Of a stretch of DNA of 64,000 bases, positions 35,131 to 44,270 are shown piece by piece. The position numbers and the translations under genes were made by a program. The notes beneath the pieces were generated by a model that saw only the letters and a program-made list of their open reading frames with translations, did no database searches and was not told where the DNA came from. The number at the start of each line of letters is the position of its first letter. Position 1 is the first letter of the stretch. The stretch comes from Bacillus sp. V59.32b (GTDB lineage Bacteria; Bacillota; Bacilli; Bacillales; DSM-1321): NCBI RefSeq assembly GCF_003429085.1, contig NZ_QVTC01000020.1, positions 16,102-80,101 on the forward strand. The letters are read 5' to 3'.

Positions 35131-35352
35131 ATGTCAAATGAATTCAGGGTGTGTGACGATTGTCAGGCAACGAACATCAAGACCCTTATTCCCCGTCTGC
35201 AAAAGCTTGATCCGAACGCGGCGATTGATGTAGCCTGCCAATCCTATTGTGGCCCCGGCCGAAAGAAATCATTCGCATTTGTTAATAACCGTCCTGTTGC
35301 AACGCTGACAGAGGATGAGTTAATAGAAAAAATTGATAAAAAGCTTAAGTGA
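35131..35352 (+). CDS. DUF1450 family protein
   Basis: A 73-residue soluble protein with [20 protein letters not shown] near the N-terminus, then [20 protein letters not shown]. The cysteine pattern (CDDC and CQSYC) and the ending [14 protein letters not shown] identify DUF1450, a Bacillaceae family related to YuzB. A thioredoxin-like or metal-binding role is possible but unproven. I use ATG 35131. A longer in-frame start at 35083 lacks a ribosome site. A terminator follows. Confidence 0.8.
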   Translation: MSNEFRVCDDCQATNIKTLIPRLQKLDPNAAIDVACQSYCGPGRKKSFAFVNNRPVATLTEDELIEKIDKKLK

Positions 35353-35405
35353 TGTCTATCCTTCATGAACGGCAGCTGCCTTATATAGTTACTTCGAATT
35401 AATAG

Positions 35406-35445
35406 ATCACCCGCATCCAGCATGCAGCGGTGATTTTATTTTTTT
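35406..35445 (+). terminator. Terminator after the DUF1450 gene
   Basis: Arms ATCACC and GGTGAT with an interrupted inner stem, then TTTATTTTTTTT. Confidence 0.6.
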
Positions 35446-35460
35446 TAGTTAAAGTATAAC

Positions 35461-35597
35461 TTTTTTAACTTTGAAGGATGTCTGGCTACAGCGCCCACCA
35501 GCCTCGACGCACAGGACGTGCTAGTGCCGAAGAAGACATAAGGACGTGGCGGTCTTAGTCGTTCTTCTTTAATTACAGGGTGCTTCCGCTTTTCTTA
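35461..35597 (+). repeat. Mosaic repeat family, copy at 35.5 kb
   Basis: Shares TTTTTTAACTTTGAAGGATG and CTGGCTACAGCGCC with the 34.0-kb copy, CGACGCACAGGACGTG in the centre, GAAGACATAAGGACGTGGCG with the 32.8-kb element, and the tail ACAGGGTGCTTCCGCTTTTC. Fills most of the gap before ywfO. Confidence 0.8.
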
Positions 35598-35679
35598 TAA
35601 ATGTCGGATTTTGATGAAGTATGGTTTTTTGCTGCAGACAAGATATAATAGAAATGGATAAGAAAAAAGGGGGTAGCCA

Positions 35680-36984
35680 ATGGGATATTCCACGGAAAAG
35701 CTTAGTGAGGAAAAAGTATTTAAAGACCCGGTTCACCGCTATATTCATGTACGGGACCAGGTGATTTGGGATTTAATAGGAACGAAGGAATTTCAGCGTC
35801 TGCGCCGTATTCGTCAGCTGGGAACTACTTATCTGACCTTTCATGGAGCAGAACATAGTCGGCTGAACCATTCACTCGGTGTTTATGAAATTGTCCGCAG
35901 AATCATCGACGATGTGTTTGTGGGGAGGCCTGAATGGAAACAGGAAGAGCGTCTTTTATGTTTATGTGCCGCCCTTCTTCATGATTTGGGGCACGGGCCT
36001 TTCTCGCATTCCTTCGAAAAAGTTTTCGACCTGGACCACGAGCATTTTACCCGGCAGATCATTTTAGGAGATACAGAAGTTAACCGCGTCCTATCTAAGG
36101 TTGGTGGAGCGTTTCCGAAAAAGGTAGCGGAAGTAATCGCGAAAACATACGAAAGCAAACTCGTGGTCAGCATGATATCCAGCCAGATTGATGCGGACCG
36201 GATGGATTACTTGCAGAGAGATGCTTATTTTACGGGGGTTAGTTACGGACATTTTGATATGGAACGTATCTTGCGCGTGATGAGGCCGCGGGAGGACCAG
36301 GTGGTTATTAAACAGAGCGGCATGCATGCTGTGGAAGATTACATCATGAGCCGATATCAAATGTATTGGCAGGTTTATTTTCATCCGGTGACCAGAAGCG
36401 CGGAAGTCATTCTTACGAAAATTTTACATAGAGCCAAGCATTTATACGAATCGGGATATCGCTTTCAAGAAGAGCCTCACCATTTTTATTCGCTGTTTAA
36501 GGGAGACGTTACTTTAGCGGATTATTTGAAAATGGACGAATCCGTCATGCTCTATTATTTTCAGATATGGGAGGAAGAGAAGGATCATATTCTCAGAGAC
36601 CTCTGTGACCGTTTTATGAACCGTAAACTATTTAAATATACCGAATTTCATCCGTCGAACGATCAGATGAATAAGCTAATGGAATTAAAGAGCCTCTTTA
36701 AACAGGCTGGCATTGATCCGGAATATTATCTTGTGGTCGATTCATCCTCAGACCTTCCGTATGACTTTTACCGTCCTGGTGAAGAAGAAGAAGAACGGCT
36801 TCCGATTCATTTGCTGAAGAATAATGGCGAGATAAGTGAGTTATCAGTAGAATCAGAAATTGTTGATGGAATTTCAGGAAAAAGAAGGACAGACCATAAA
36901 CTATATTTTCCCGGCGATCTCCTTAAGGATGATTCAACGGATAGAGAAATCAAACGCCAGATACGTGAACTGCTGGATCTTTAA
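35680..36984 (+). CDS. ywfO: HD-domain phosphohydrolase YwfO
   Basis: A 434-residue HD-superfamily protein. It starts KVFKDPVHRYIHVRDQVIWD, then has the metal motifs EHSRLNHSLGV and LLHDLGHGPFSHSFE, and SSQIDADRMDYLQRDAYFTG. Related enzymes hydrolyse nucleotides (dNTPase-like). B. subtilis YwfO is in this group, but its physiological substrate is not certain to me. The C-terminal part beyond about residue 330 is less conserved. ATG follows AAAAAAGGGGG. Confidence 0.9.
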   Translation: MGYSTEKLSEEKVFKDPVHRYIHVRDQVIWDLIGTKEFQRLRRIRQLGTTYLTFHGAEHSRLNHSLGVYEIVRRIIDDVFVGRPEWKQEERLLCLCAALLHDLGHGPFSHSFEKVFDLDHEHFTRQIILGDTEVNRVLSKVGGAFPKKVAEVIAKTYESKLVVSMISSQIDADRMDYLQRDAYFTGVSYGHFDMERILRVMRPREDQVVIKQSGMHAVEDYIMSRYQMYWQVYFHPVTRSAEVILTKILHRAKHLYESGYRFQEEPHHFYSLFKGDVTLADYLKMDESVMLYYFQIWEEEKDHILRDLCDRFMNRKLFKYTEFHPSNDQMNKLMELKSLFKQAGIDPEYYLVVDSSSDLPYDFYRPGEEEEERLPIHLLKNNGEISELSVESEIVDGISGKRRTDHKLYFPGDLLKDDSTDREIKRQIRELLDL

Positions 36985-37040
36985 GGATTAATCCTGTATT
37001 TCAGAGAAAAAGCAACATTTTGGGTGAGGAGTGACGAGGC

Positions 37041-37550
37041 TTGTTTAAGGATCATGCAAAAATTATCAATGCCATTTCGGCAGCCGGTGAAGTTACGGGG
37101 AGAAAAAAGCTTCAAAAAATCATTTTCATCGCCAAGAAGCTATCTTTCCCTTTTCAAGAAAAATTCTCTTTCCATTTTTACGGACCATATTCCGAAGAGT
37201 TGACGCTGCGAATCGAAGAGCTCTGCAATATGGGATATTTAAGTGAAGTAAGGGAAAAAAAGGCGGGGTATTATCAATACTGTTATTCTATCACCGATCC
37301 AGGTATGGACTTTCTCACGATGCATGAATTGGACATGCCTGCGCTTGGGGATTGCTTACTAGATATGAATGCACAGAATGCGCGTTTCCTCGAGCTTGTT
37401 TCAACCGTCCTTTATTTTGATGCGCTGGAAAGAGACGAAGTAGTGGAGAAGATCGCCACATTAAAAAGCAAACAAAAATACACGCATGAAGAAATTGATC
37501 AAGCATATGCATATATTGATCAGCTAAAAGAGAAAGCTAAGGTAAATTAA
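37041..37550 (+). CDS. ywgA: YwgA family protein
   Basis: A 169-residue protein of the YwgA family. The N-terminus KIINAISAAGEVTGRKKLQK is followed by IIFIAKKLSFPFQEKFSFHF and YGPYSEELTLRIEELCNMGY. It reads as a winged-helix-like fold of unknown function. The start is a TTG at 37041 preceded by GAGGAGTGA. It follows ywfO by 56 bases on the same strand and precedes a terminator, so the two may share a transcript. The order ywfO-ywgA is the B. subtilis order. Confidence 0.85.
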   Translation: MFKDHAKIINAISAAGEVTGRKKLQKIIFIAKKLSFPFQEKFSFHFYGPYSEELTLRIEELCNMGYLSEVREKKAGYYQYCYSITDPGMDFLTMHELDMPALGDCLLDMNAQNARFLELVSTVLYFDALERDEVVEKIATLKSKQKYTHEEIDQAYAYIDQLKEKAKVN

Positions 37551-37555
37551 AGAGG

Positions 37556-37590
37556 AACGCTTGGAGTATCTTTGTCCAAGCGTTTTGTTG
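37556..37590 (+). terminator. Terminator of ywgA
   Basis: Stem AACGCTTGG / CCAAGCGTT with an 11-base loop and TTTTGTTGT after it. Confidence 0.8.
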
Positions 37591-37691
37591 TAATAAATGT
37601 GAGGATTTTTCTGGAAGGGTATCTTTTAATTTCTATATAATATCCAGACGGCGGAGTTTAGTATCCAAACCAACAATTATTAACCGTCATT

Positions 37692-37720
37692 ATAAAAGCC
37701 AAACCGAAAACCGATTTGGC
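37692..37720 (-). terminator. Terminator of ywhB
   Basis: On the minus strand GCCAAAtCGG and CGGTTTGGC arms enclose TTTT, followed by TTTTAT, eight bases after the ywhB stop. Confidence 0.65.
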
Positions 37721-37728
37721 CTTATCGA

Positions 37729-37914
37729 TTACTCGTCGCTCAGGCGTTTTCCGGCGACTCCGTAATGGTTTTTAGACATTTCTTCAATAAAAACGACTAC
37801 TTTATCCTTTGATGCGCCGGTCGTTTCCGTAACGGCTTCGGTAACCTTCTCTACTAGCGCTTTCTTTTGTGCATCGGATCTTCCTTCAAGCATTTTCACA
37901 GTAACGTAAGGCAT
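37729..37914 (-). CDS. ywhB: 4-oxalocrotonate tautomerase-like protein
   Basis: A 61-residue tautomerase of the 4-OT family. The catalytic Pro is residue 2 of the translated product (MPYVTVKMLEGRS), free after Met removal. KALVEKVTEAVTETTG and VVFIEEMSKNHYGVAGKRLS complete the fold. Homologues form hexamers. B. subtilis YwhB has tautomerase activity, but its pathway is unclear. The ATG has GGAGG upstream (read on the minus strand). Confidence 0.93.
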   Translation of the reverse strand: MPYVTVKMLEGRSDAQKKALVEKVTEAVTETTGASKDKVVVFIEEMSKNHYGVAGKRLSDE

Positions 37915-38053
37915 GGCTACTTTCCTCCATTCATATTCTTTCTTTGTAGTGTTCCATATGATCAGGAAAAAAGCAATCCTGAAGTGCAGTCCATTTTATA
38001 TTATGATGTCTTTTCATGTATACTTACGGTAATAAAGAATCGGGGAGAAAAAA

Positions 38054-38719
38054 ATGGAGAATTTTTTAAATCAGTTTTTAGCATTTTCTTTGGAAGAAAT
38101 ACCATTTGTCGTAGTCGTGTTATTGATCGCATTCACGCTACATGAATTTTCCCATGCATATGTGGCTTATAAATTTGGCGATCATACTGCAAAGGATCAG
38201 GGACGGGTCACATTGAACCCGATCAACCATTTAGATCCGCTTGGAACCCTGCTTTTGTTGATTGCAGGGTTCGGCTGGGCACGGCCTGTCCCGGTAAACC
38301 GTTATAATTTTAAGCGACCGCGGCTGGCTGGGGTGCTCGTTTCTTTTGCAGGTCCCTTTAGTAATTTACTGCTCGCAACGGTTGGTCTTATCATTTGGCA
38401 CAGTCTTGCGGCCGCGGGGCTTAGTACGAATTTGCCGGTCTACGTATATACCTTTATCCATTTGTTTATACAACTAAATATTGTTTTATTTGTTTTCAAT
38501 TTGCTCCCTTTTCCGCCTTTGGATGGATATCGTATTATACAGGATTTGGCCCCGGACAATATCAGGGCGAAGTTGACACAATATGATTCATACGGAGCAC
38601 TCATTTTTTTAATATTGGTAATCACCCCGCTGAGTCAATATACAATCCAACCAATCTTTCAGGTGGTATTGCCGTTAGTCACGAACACGCTGAATGACTT
38701 GATTTCTACATTATTCTAG
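38054..38719 (+). CDS. ywhC: Site-2 protease family metalloprotease YwhC
   Basis: Membrane metalloprotease of family M50, 221 residues. The zinc motif HEFSH is at 30-34 in the second hydrophobic stretch, and [12 protein letters not shown] supplies the third ligand (Asp). [17 protein letters not shown] is typical of the small YwhC-like group. Such proteases cut inside membranes, but the substrate here is unknown. ATG follows GGGGAG. The stop codon overlaps a palindrome GGTGCCTGGCACC. Confidence 0.9.
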   Translation: MENFLNQFLAFSLEEIPFVVVVLLIAFTLHEFSHAYVAYKFGDHTAKDQGRVTLNPINHLDPLGTLLLLIAGFGWARPVPVNRYNFKRPRLAGVLVSFAGPFSNLLLATVGLIIWHSLAAAGLSTNLPVYVYTFIHLFIQLNIVLFVFNLLPFPPLDGYRIIQDLAPDNIRAKLTQYDSYGALIFLILVITPLSQYTIQPIFQVVLPLVTNTLNDLISTLF

Positions 38720-38731
38720 GTGCCTGGCACC
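38719..38731. repeat. GGTGCCTGGCACC palindrome
   Basis: A 13-base palindrome with arms GGTGCC and GGCACC, overlapping the last base of the ywhC stop codon. This word is a recurrent intergenic motif in many Bacillus genomes as I recall. Only one copy was noticed in this window. Confidence 0.45.
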
Positions 38732-38755
38732 ACTCTATATAAAGGAGGCAACATG

Positions 38756-39265
38756 ATGGATAAGCAGAAGCTTGGTTTCAATATCATTAAAAATGATCCA
38801 ACGGAGGGACATGGCGGATTTGGTGCAGGTGTGTTGACGCTCGACAACATCTCGCCAGTGATTATTGACGTGGATGCGGGGGAGGCGTCTGTTGATATCG
38901 GGGCATTGCATGCGAGAAGTACGGTGGAGCGGGGCATTAAGTTCCTTAAGGTTAAAGAGGAAGTCCCCAATGGCAAACCGTATTGGCTTGTTTGGGTGAC
39001 GATTGAAACGACACAAGAGGGCCCACTTTATGCCGGGGTCACAGCCTGTGAGATGACAGTGGACCGCTCCATTAGAAGAGGCTATAAATCGTTGCCTGAG
39101 CATGTAAACCGTATGGATAAATCATTGAAGCGTCATGTTATTGTCAAACATATGGACGATAAATCAAAGACAGTGCTGGCAGAGTTTTTGAAAAATCATA
39201 ACGCTGATATGTGGAACCATTCATCAGATGAGTTGAAGAAGGGGTTAAACGCAGACGACTTGTAA
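38756..39265 (+). CDS. ywhD: YwhD family protein
   Basis: A 169-residue soluble protein of the YwhD family, function unknown. It begins KLGFNIIKNDPTEGHGGFG, then VLTLDNISPVIIDVDAGEA and YWLVWVTIETTQEGPLYAGV. Two consecutive ATG codons follow AAAGGAGG. I use the second (38756), 7 bases from the site. The order ywhC-ywhD-pbpG is that of B. subtilis. Confidence 0.88.
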   Translation: MDKQKLGFNIIKNDPTEGHGGFGAGVLTLDNISPVIIDVDAGEASVDIGALHARSTVERGIKFLKVKEEVPNGKPYWLVWVTIETTQEGPLYAGVTACEMTVDRSIRRGYKSLPEHVNRMDKSLKRHVIVKHMDDKSKTVLAEFLKNHNADMWNHSSDELKKGLNADDL

Positions 39266-39422
39266 GAATTCAGTCATTAGCTAAACTTACCTGTCTCTCA
39301 TAAGTTCACCAGCACTTCTACCTTTAAGAAAAAATGTCAAAATTTTAAACTTACCACTTGTGAATACTTCGTAAAATAAAGTAAACTAAATACAGCGTGT
39401 AACGCTGTAAAACAAGGACATG

Positions 39423-39456
39423 AAAAACCTCGAGACGCTCCGTTCTCGAGGTTTTT
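39423..39456. terminator. Bidirectional terminator between ywhD and pbpG
   Basis: A 13-bp perfect stem AAAAACCTCGAGA / TCTCGAGGTTTTT with an 8-base loop. A smaller hairpin ACAGCG-CGCTGT precedes it near 39392. Confidence 0.9.
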
Positions 39457-39473
39457 CGTTTCTAAAAATCAAA

Positions 39474-41540
39474 TCAATTCCAAAAACGTAACAATCGTTT
39501 ATACCATTTGTCTTTTTCTTTTTTCTCTGTTTCCTGTATAGAGTGCTTATTATTTGGTAGATGCTCGGTACAGAACTCCGTTGGTTCTGTTCCCTTCACA
39601 TAATAGGCAAGTTTTTTCACCGGACAATGGGATGTCGCGAGCTTGCCGTTTGCAGGATTGATATATACGCCAACTACATTGTCTGTCTCCTTGAAATCTT
39701 TCTTCGGTTTATCTTGTAAGCTTTCTTCCATAAACCCGGCCCAGATTTTTTTAGCGTACGTTTTTTCAGCGCTCGCCGTGATTTTTTGTGGCTGGTCATA
39801 TCCGGCCCATACCCCGGTAACCAGCTGCGGCGTATATCCAATCATCCAACTGTCAGTTTCTGTTGTGCCGGATTTGCCGGCATACTTCCTCGTCAGTTGA
39901 GAAGCGATGGAGCTCCCGGTCACCTTTGTATAACCGTTGAGTTTCTTATCAAAAATACCTGTCAGCATGTCAGTCATCACAAATGCTTGCGCTGGATTAA
40001 GTACTTGCTTTTTTTTACCTTTTTGTTCGAAAATAATCTCGCCCTTATGATTTTCCACCCTTTTAATATAAACAGGCTTGTTTTTTTTACCGCCATTGGC
40101 AAGCATACTGTAGGCGTTAACCATCTCAATTACCCGTACGCCTGACGTACCAAGTGCGGCCGACGGAACATGCGCCATTTTAGTACTTAGGCCAAATCGG
40201 CGCACCGTGTCAATCAGTGTTTTTTCACCCAAAAATAAATGGGTTTTAACAGCATACACATTATCCGATAAAGCAATGGCCTGGGCCATGGTTATTTCGG
40301 AATCGGCATACTGATGGTTAAAATTATGTGGCGTATAGGAAGATTTGCCGTCATCATATGTGAAAGTAGTCAGTTCGCTTCTCAATGTTGAGGATGGTGT
40401 AAACCCTTTTTCTAGGGCGGCATAGTATAGCAGCGGCTTAATCGTCGAACCAGGCTGCCTGATCGCATGGATTGCACGGTTATAAGGAGTCTTATCATAC
40501 TTCCTTCCGCCTACCATCGCTTTGACTTCTCCCGTTTTCGGATTCATGGCGACCATTGCTGCTTGTATATCGGATGACGCTCCAATGACATGGTCGAGCG
40601 TCTTTTCAGCAATATCCTGCGCCTTTGTATCCAGCGTTGTATATACTCTCAAACCACCCATTTGAATGGTGCGATCGTCCAAATCCAGCTGTGTCTTTAA
40701 AGCCTGCTTAACGGCATCCTGAAAATAGGGCGCTATCTTTCTATCAACCGATTTATGTCCCCGGTTAAACGCCAGCGGCTTCTGGCTTTCTTTCTCCACC
40801 GTTTCCTTAGGGATCATATCTCCACTCGCCATCGCGCGCAAAACAACCTTTTGCCTTTTTTTCGCCTGATTCATTGATAAGAACGGAGAGTAGTTGGCAG
40901 GCCCTTTTGGTATTCCGGCCAGCATGCTCGCTTCGGACAAAGTTAAATTTTTGGCATTCTTCCCGAAATAGTACTGGCTTGCCGCCTGAATCCCGTACAC
41001 CCCGTGACCATAGTAAATCGTATTCAGATAGCCTTCCAATATCTCTTCTTTTGAATAATTGGTTTCCAGTCTGATTGTATAGAAGGCTTCGTTAAATTTA
41101 CGGTTCCATGTTTTATCGTGGCTCAGGTATAGATTCCTGGCGTATTGCTGGGTAATCGTACTTGCCCCCTGAACCTTCGACATTGCGTTTAGATCCGCTA
41201 AAACAGCACCCGCAATCCGCTTCGGGTCAAAGCCATGGTGCTTGTGAAATTGACGGTCTTCCACTGCGATAGTCGCATCTACCAAGGCTGGGGAGATATC
41301 ATGTAAATCCACCCAATACCTTTTCTGCCCGTTATTGCTTTCCCCTATCAAGCTGCCATCGTCACTGTAAAAAAGAGTGGATTGAGGAACTGTTAAGGGA
41401 GGAGCTCCTAGTGTTTTTGAAAAAATGACAAGTGAAGCCAGCAATAAAAAAGCAAGGATTACGGCCATCCCTGTAAAGATGATAATCGCCCGGATGTATT
41501 TGGCTTTACGCTTGAACCGTTGGCCTGTAATCAATTCCAC
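39474..41540 (-). CDS. pbpG: Class A penicillin-binding protein (PBP2d type)
   Basis: Bifunctional peptidoglycan synthase of 688 residues. One membrane anchor (about 15-42) is followed by a GT51 transglycosylase domain with EDRQFHKHHGFDPKRI and GASTITQQYARNLYL. The transpeptidase domain follows, with GSTIKP (active Ser), SDN and KSGTTETDSW. In B. subtilis PbpG acts in the forespore for cortex or germ-cell wall synthesis. The start is GTG at 41540 after GAGGTG. A sigma-F/G-like promoter lies 36 bases upstream. Confidence 0.93.
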   Translation of the reverse strand: MELITGQRFKRKAKYIRAIIIFTGMAVILAFLLLASLVIFSKTLGAPPLTVPQSTLFYSDDGSLIGESNNGQKRYWVDLHDISPALVDATIAVEDRQFHKHHGFDPKRIAGAVLADLNAMSKVQGASTITQQYARNLYLSHDKTWNRKFNEAFYTIRLETNYSKEEILEGYLNTIYYGHGVYGIQAASQYYFGKNAKNLTLSEASMLAGIPKGPANYSPFLSMNQAKKRQKVVLRAMASGDMIPKETVEKESQKPLAFNRGHKSVDRKIAPYFQDAVKQALKTQLDLDDRTIQMGGLRVYTTLDTKAQDIAEKTLDHVIGASSDIQAAMVAMNPKTGEVKAMVGGRKYDKTPYNRAIHAIRQPGSTIKPLLYYAALEKGFTPSSTLRSELTTFTYDDGKSSYTPHNFNHQYADSEITMAQAIALSDNVYAVKTHLFLGEKTLIDTVRRFGLSTKMAHVPSAALGTSGVRVIEMVNAYSMLANGGKKNKPVYIKRVENHKGEIIFEQKGKKKQVLNPAQAFVMTDMLTGIFDKKLNGYTKVTGSSIASQLTRKYAGKSGTTETDSWMIGYTPQLVTGVWAGYDQPQKITASAEKTYAKKIWAGFMEESLQDKPKKDFKETDNVVGVYINPANGKLATSHCPVKKLAYYVKGTEPTEFCTEHLPNNKHSIQETEKKEKDKWYKRLLRFWN

Positions 41541-41575
41541 TGTTTACACCTCGTTCCTCCAGAAAATGTTATTAT

Positions 41576-41606
41576 CAGTATGAAAATAATCGCTCTGTTT
41601 TAAACA
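41576..41606 (-). promoter_or_regulatory. Sigma-F/sigma-G-like promoter of pbpG
   Basis: On the minus strand TGTTTA and CATACTG are separated by 18 bases, close to the forespore pattern TGAATA / CATACTA. It agrees with known forespore expression of pbpG. Confidence 0.4.
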
Positions 41607-41635
41607 TCGTCTAAGAAAAAAGGACAACTTTTTTC

Positions 41636-41663
41636 TTGCTTTTTCATAGGATTCGGCTATACT
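41636..41663 (+). promoter_or_regulatory. Sigma-A promoter of speE-speB
   Basis: TTGCTT and TATACT are 16 bases apart, 85 bases before speE. A long leader follows. Confidence 0.5.
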
Positions 41664-41748
41664 TTTTCTAGTTTGTAATTTTTTTGTTGGGGAACGTTAA
41701 TATGGACGAGGATTGTCAATGAAGCTCAAATAGAAAGGATGGATATGA

Positions 41749-42576
41749 ATGGCTATTTGGTTTACAGAAAAGCAGACGGAGAACTTTGGAATTACGATGA
41801 AAGTGAACCGGACTTTACATACTGAACAAACGGAATTTCAAAAGCTTGATATGGTAGAAACGGAAGAATGGGGAAATATGCTTCTTCTTGACGATATGGT
41901 CATGACCACGAAAATAGACGAGTTTGTTTATCATGAAATGGTTGCGCACGTTCCGCTTTTTACCCATCCAAATCCTGAGAATGTCCTTGTTGTCGGAGGA
42001 GGGGATGGGGGCGTTATCCGTGAGATCTTGAAGCATTCGAGCGTCAAAAAAGCTACTTTAGTAGATATAGACGGTAAGGTCATTGAATACTCAAAGAAAT
42101 TCCTTCCCGAAATCGCCGGCAAGCTTGAGGATCCCCGTGTCGAAGTAAAGGTTGATGATGGATTTATGCATATCGCCAACAGTGAGAATGAATACGATGT
42201 GATCATGGTTGATTCCACTGAGCCGGTTGGACCGGCCGTCAATTTATTTACAAAAGGGTTCTATGCAGGCATTTCTAAAGCATTGAAGGAAGATGGCATC
42301 TTTGTTGCCCAAACCGATAACCCTTGGTTTAAAGCAGATCTGATTACAGAAGTGCAAAGAGATGTGAAAGAAATCTTCCCGATTACCCATTTGTATTTAG
42401 CCAATATCCCGACATATCCAAGCGGTTTATGGACATTCACGATCGGTTCAAAAAAATATGATCCGCTTGAAGTAAGCGAAGATAGATTCCATGAAATCGA
42501 AACGAAGTATTACACAAAAGAGCTTCACAAAGCTGCATTCGTACTTCCAAAATTCGTTCAGGATTTAATTAAATAA
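41749..42576 (+). CDS. speE: Spermidine synthase
   Basis: Aminopropyltransferase that makes spermidine from putrescine and decarboxylated SAM. It has 275 residues. The N-terminus [20 protein letters not shown] is typical. The SAM-binding core is [18 protein letters not shown], followed by [16 protein letters not shown] and [14 protein letters not shown] follows GAAAGGATGGAT. It is co-transcribed with speB 23 bases downstream, which makes putrescine from agmatine, so the two genes form a short pathway. Confidence 0.96.
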   Translation: MAIWFTEKQTENFGITMKVNRTLHTEQTEFQKLDMVETEEWGNMLLLDDMVMTTKIDEFVYHEMVAHVPLFTHPNPENVLVVGGGDGGVIREILKHSSVKKATLVDIDGKVIEYSKKFLPEIAGKLEDPRVEVKVDDGFMHIANSENEYDVIMVDSTEPVGPAVNLFTKGFYAGISKALKEDGIFVAQTDNPWFKADLITEVQRDVKEIFPITHLYLANIPTYPSGLWTFTIGSKKYDPLEVSEDRFHEIETKYYTKELHKAAFVLPKFVQDLIK

Positions 42577-42599
42577 CAAGAGGAAGAGGTGGACATGCT

Positions 42600-43478
42600 A
42601 TGCGCTTTGATGAAGCATACTCAGGCAATGTGTTTATAAAAAGCCACCCGGATTTTGAAGAATCCGAAGCAGTCATATACGGGATGCCGATGGATTGGAC
42701 AGTTAGCTATCGGCCGGGATCCCGTTTCGGTCCGACAAGAATCCGTGAGGTATCGATTGGACTTGAAGAATACAGTGCATACCTTGATCGTGATCTTGAG
42801 GAAGTAAAATATTACGATGCCGGAGATATTCCGCTACCATTCGGGAATCCCCACCGTAGTCTGGATATCATTGAAGAGTTTGTTGGCGGTATTCTCGATG
42901 CAGGCAAGTTTCCGCTTGGAATAGGCGGCGAACATCTGGTTTCCTGGCCGGTGATGAAGGCTGTTTTCAAAAAATATCCCGACCTGGCCATCATCCATAT
43001 GGATGCCCATACAGACCTGCGTGAGCATTATGAAGGCGAACCGCTTTCCCACTCCACGCCAATCCGAAAAATCGCCGAGCATATCGGGCCGGATAATGTC
43101 TATTCTTTTGGCATCCGGTCAGGCATGAAGGAAGAGTTCGAGTGGGCGAAAGAAAATGAAATGCACATTTCTAAATTTGAAGTCCTTGAGCCGTTGAAAG
43201 AAATTTTGCCGAAGCTAGCGGGCCGGCCGGTCTATGTGACGATCGATATTGACGTGCTTGACCCGGCCCATGCTCCTGGTACAGGCACAGTTGACGCAGG
43301 CGGCATTACATCGAAAGAATTACTTGCTTCCATTCATGAAATCGCGAAATCGGACCTAAAGGTAGTCGGCTGTGATTTAGTGGAAGTGGCGCCGATCTAT
43401 GATGTTTCTGAACAAACGGCTAATACAGCGAGTAAATTGATTCGTGAAATGATTTTAGGCTGGGTTCAAAAGCGATAA
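42600..43478 (+). CDS. speB: Agmatinase
   Basis: Manganese ureohydrolase that converts agmatine to putrescine and urea. It has 292 residues. Metal-binding motifs are GGEHLVSW, IHMDAHTDLREHY and TIDIDVLDPAHAPG. ATG 42600 follows GAGGAAGAGGTGG. Second gene of the speE-speB operon, followed by a terminator. Confidence 0.95.
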   Translation: MRFDEAYSGNVFIKSHPDFEESEAVIYGMPMDWTVSYRPGSRFGPTRIREVSIGLEEYSAYLDRDLEEVKYYDAGDIPLPFGNPHRSLDIIEEFVGGILDAGKFPLGIGGEHLVSWPVMKAVFKKYPDLAIIHMDAHTDLREHYEGEPLSHSTPIRKIAEHIGPDNVYSFGIRSGMKEEFEWAKENEMHISKFEVLEPLKEILPKLAGRPVYVTIDIDVLDPAHAPGTGTVDAGGITSKELLASIHEIAKSDLKVVGCDLVEVAPIYDVSEQTANTASKLIREMILGWVQKR

Positions 43479-43492
43479 ACTTTGTGGATAAG

Positions 43493-43527
43493 AGACTGAT
43501 CCTGAATCATCAGGACAGTCTTTTTTC
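43493..43527 (+). terminator. Terminator of speE-speB
   Basis: Stem AGACTG-A-TCCTGA / TCAGGA-CAGTCT with loop ATCA, followed by TTTTTT. Confidence 0.9.
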
Positions 43528-43554
43528 TAAGATTAGGAAAGTATTATTTTTAAA

Positions 43555-43752
43555 ATTTTGACTGATGTCCAGCTGCAGCGCCCAGCCCCTCGGGTCATAA
43601 GCCAAACCACTGTGGTGACTGGGGAACTGCCTCCTCGCGGTTTGTCTTATGCCTGTCGGACTTGCCCAGGATGGGCTGGCATCGACGTTTGCCACACGAT
43701 GTGGCAGGTCTTAGTCGATGTTCCTTACTTGCAGGGCGCTTACGCTTTTCTA
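43555..43752 (+). repeat. Mosaic repeat family, long copy at 43.6 kb
   Basis: About 198 bases from TTGACTGATGTCCAGCTGCA to GGGCGCTTACGCTTTTC. It shares its ends with the copies at 33989 and 35461 (GATGTC-AGCT start; TTAGTCGATGTTCCTTACTT and CAGGGCGCTT end). The middle is unique here and carries inverted arms CATAAGCCAAACC / GGTTTGTCTTATG and a hairpin TGCCACA-CGA-TGTGGCA. Confidence 0.8.
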
Positions 43753-43760
43753 ACGATAAG

Positions 43761-43789
43761 TTGAAACTTTAGGGAAGAATATTTATACT
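43761..43789 (+). promoter_or_regulatory. Sigma-A promoter of ywiB-argS
   Basis: TTGAAA and TATACT separated by 17 bases, directly after the mosaic repeat and 37 bases before ywiB. Confidence 0.7.
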
Positions 43790-43825
43790 TATAAAGTTAT
43801 AGTTCTATTTAAGGAAGTGTGGCAT

Positions 43826-44266
43826 ATGACTATGCAAAACACCGATAAACAAGATGTTAAAGTGAAATTGAATACGAAAATAAGCAACGGTGATGAAACA
43901 GATACATATGAAATTGTCACTTCTGGTACAACATTCACTAAAGGAAATGCTTTGTACCTGCAGTATACTGAAGAAGACGATAACGGAAAAACGTATACAA
44001 CCCTTAAATTTAAAGAAGCAGACGCGTTGTTAATGCGTAGTGGCGTTGTAAAGATGCGGCAGGTTTTCAGCCTCTCTGAAGTTACGAATGGCCATTACGA
44101 AAGCATATACGGCACAATGGCGACGCAAACGAGAACAAAATTAATCAGCCATCTTTGGGATGAGAAAAAACGTGAAGGAAAGTTTCTATTCGACTATGAA
44201 CTTTTCATGCAGGGTAACTTGCTTGGCCAATATGAAATGGTAATCACTTATAAGGAGGTAACGTAA
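43826..44266 (+). CDS. ywiB: YwiB family protein (DUF1934)
   Basis: A 146-residue beta-rich protein of the DUF1934 family (YwiB), structurally a lipocalin-like barrel. Function unknown. Typical parts are [40 protein letters not shown] and [21 protein letters not shown] start at ATG 43826, 8 bases after AAGGAAG. It is coupled to argS four bases downstream, whose ribosome site (AAGGAGG) is within its end. The pair is conserved in Bacillaceae. Confidence 0.9.
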   Translation: MTMQNTDKQDVKVKLNTKISNGDETDTYEIVTSGTTFTKGNALYLQYTEEDDNGKTYTTLKFKEADALLMRSGVVKMRQVFSLSEVTNGHYESIYGTMATQTRTKLISHLWDEKKREGKFLFDYELFMQGNLLGQYEMVITYKEVT

Positions 44267-44270
44267 TACG

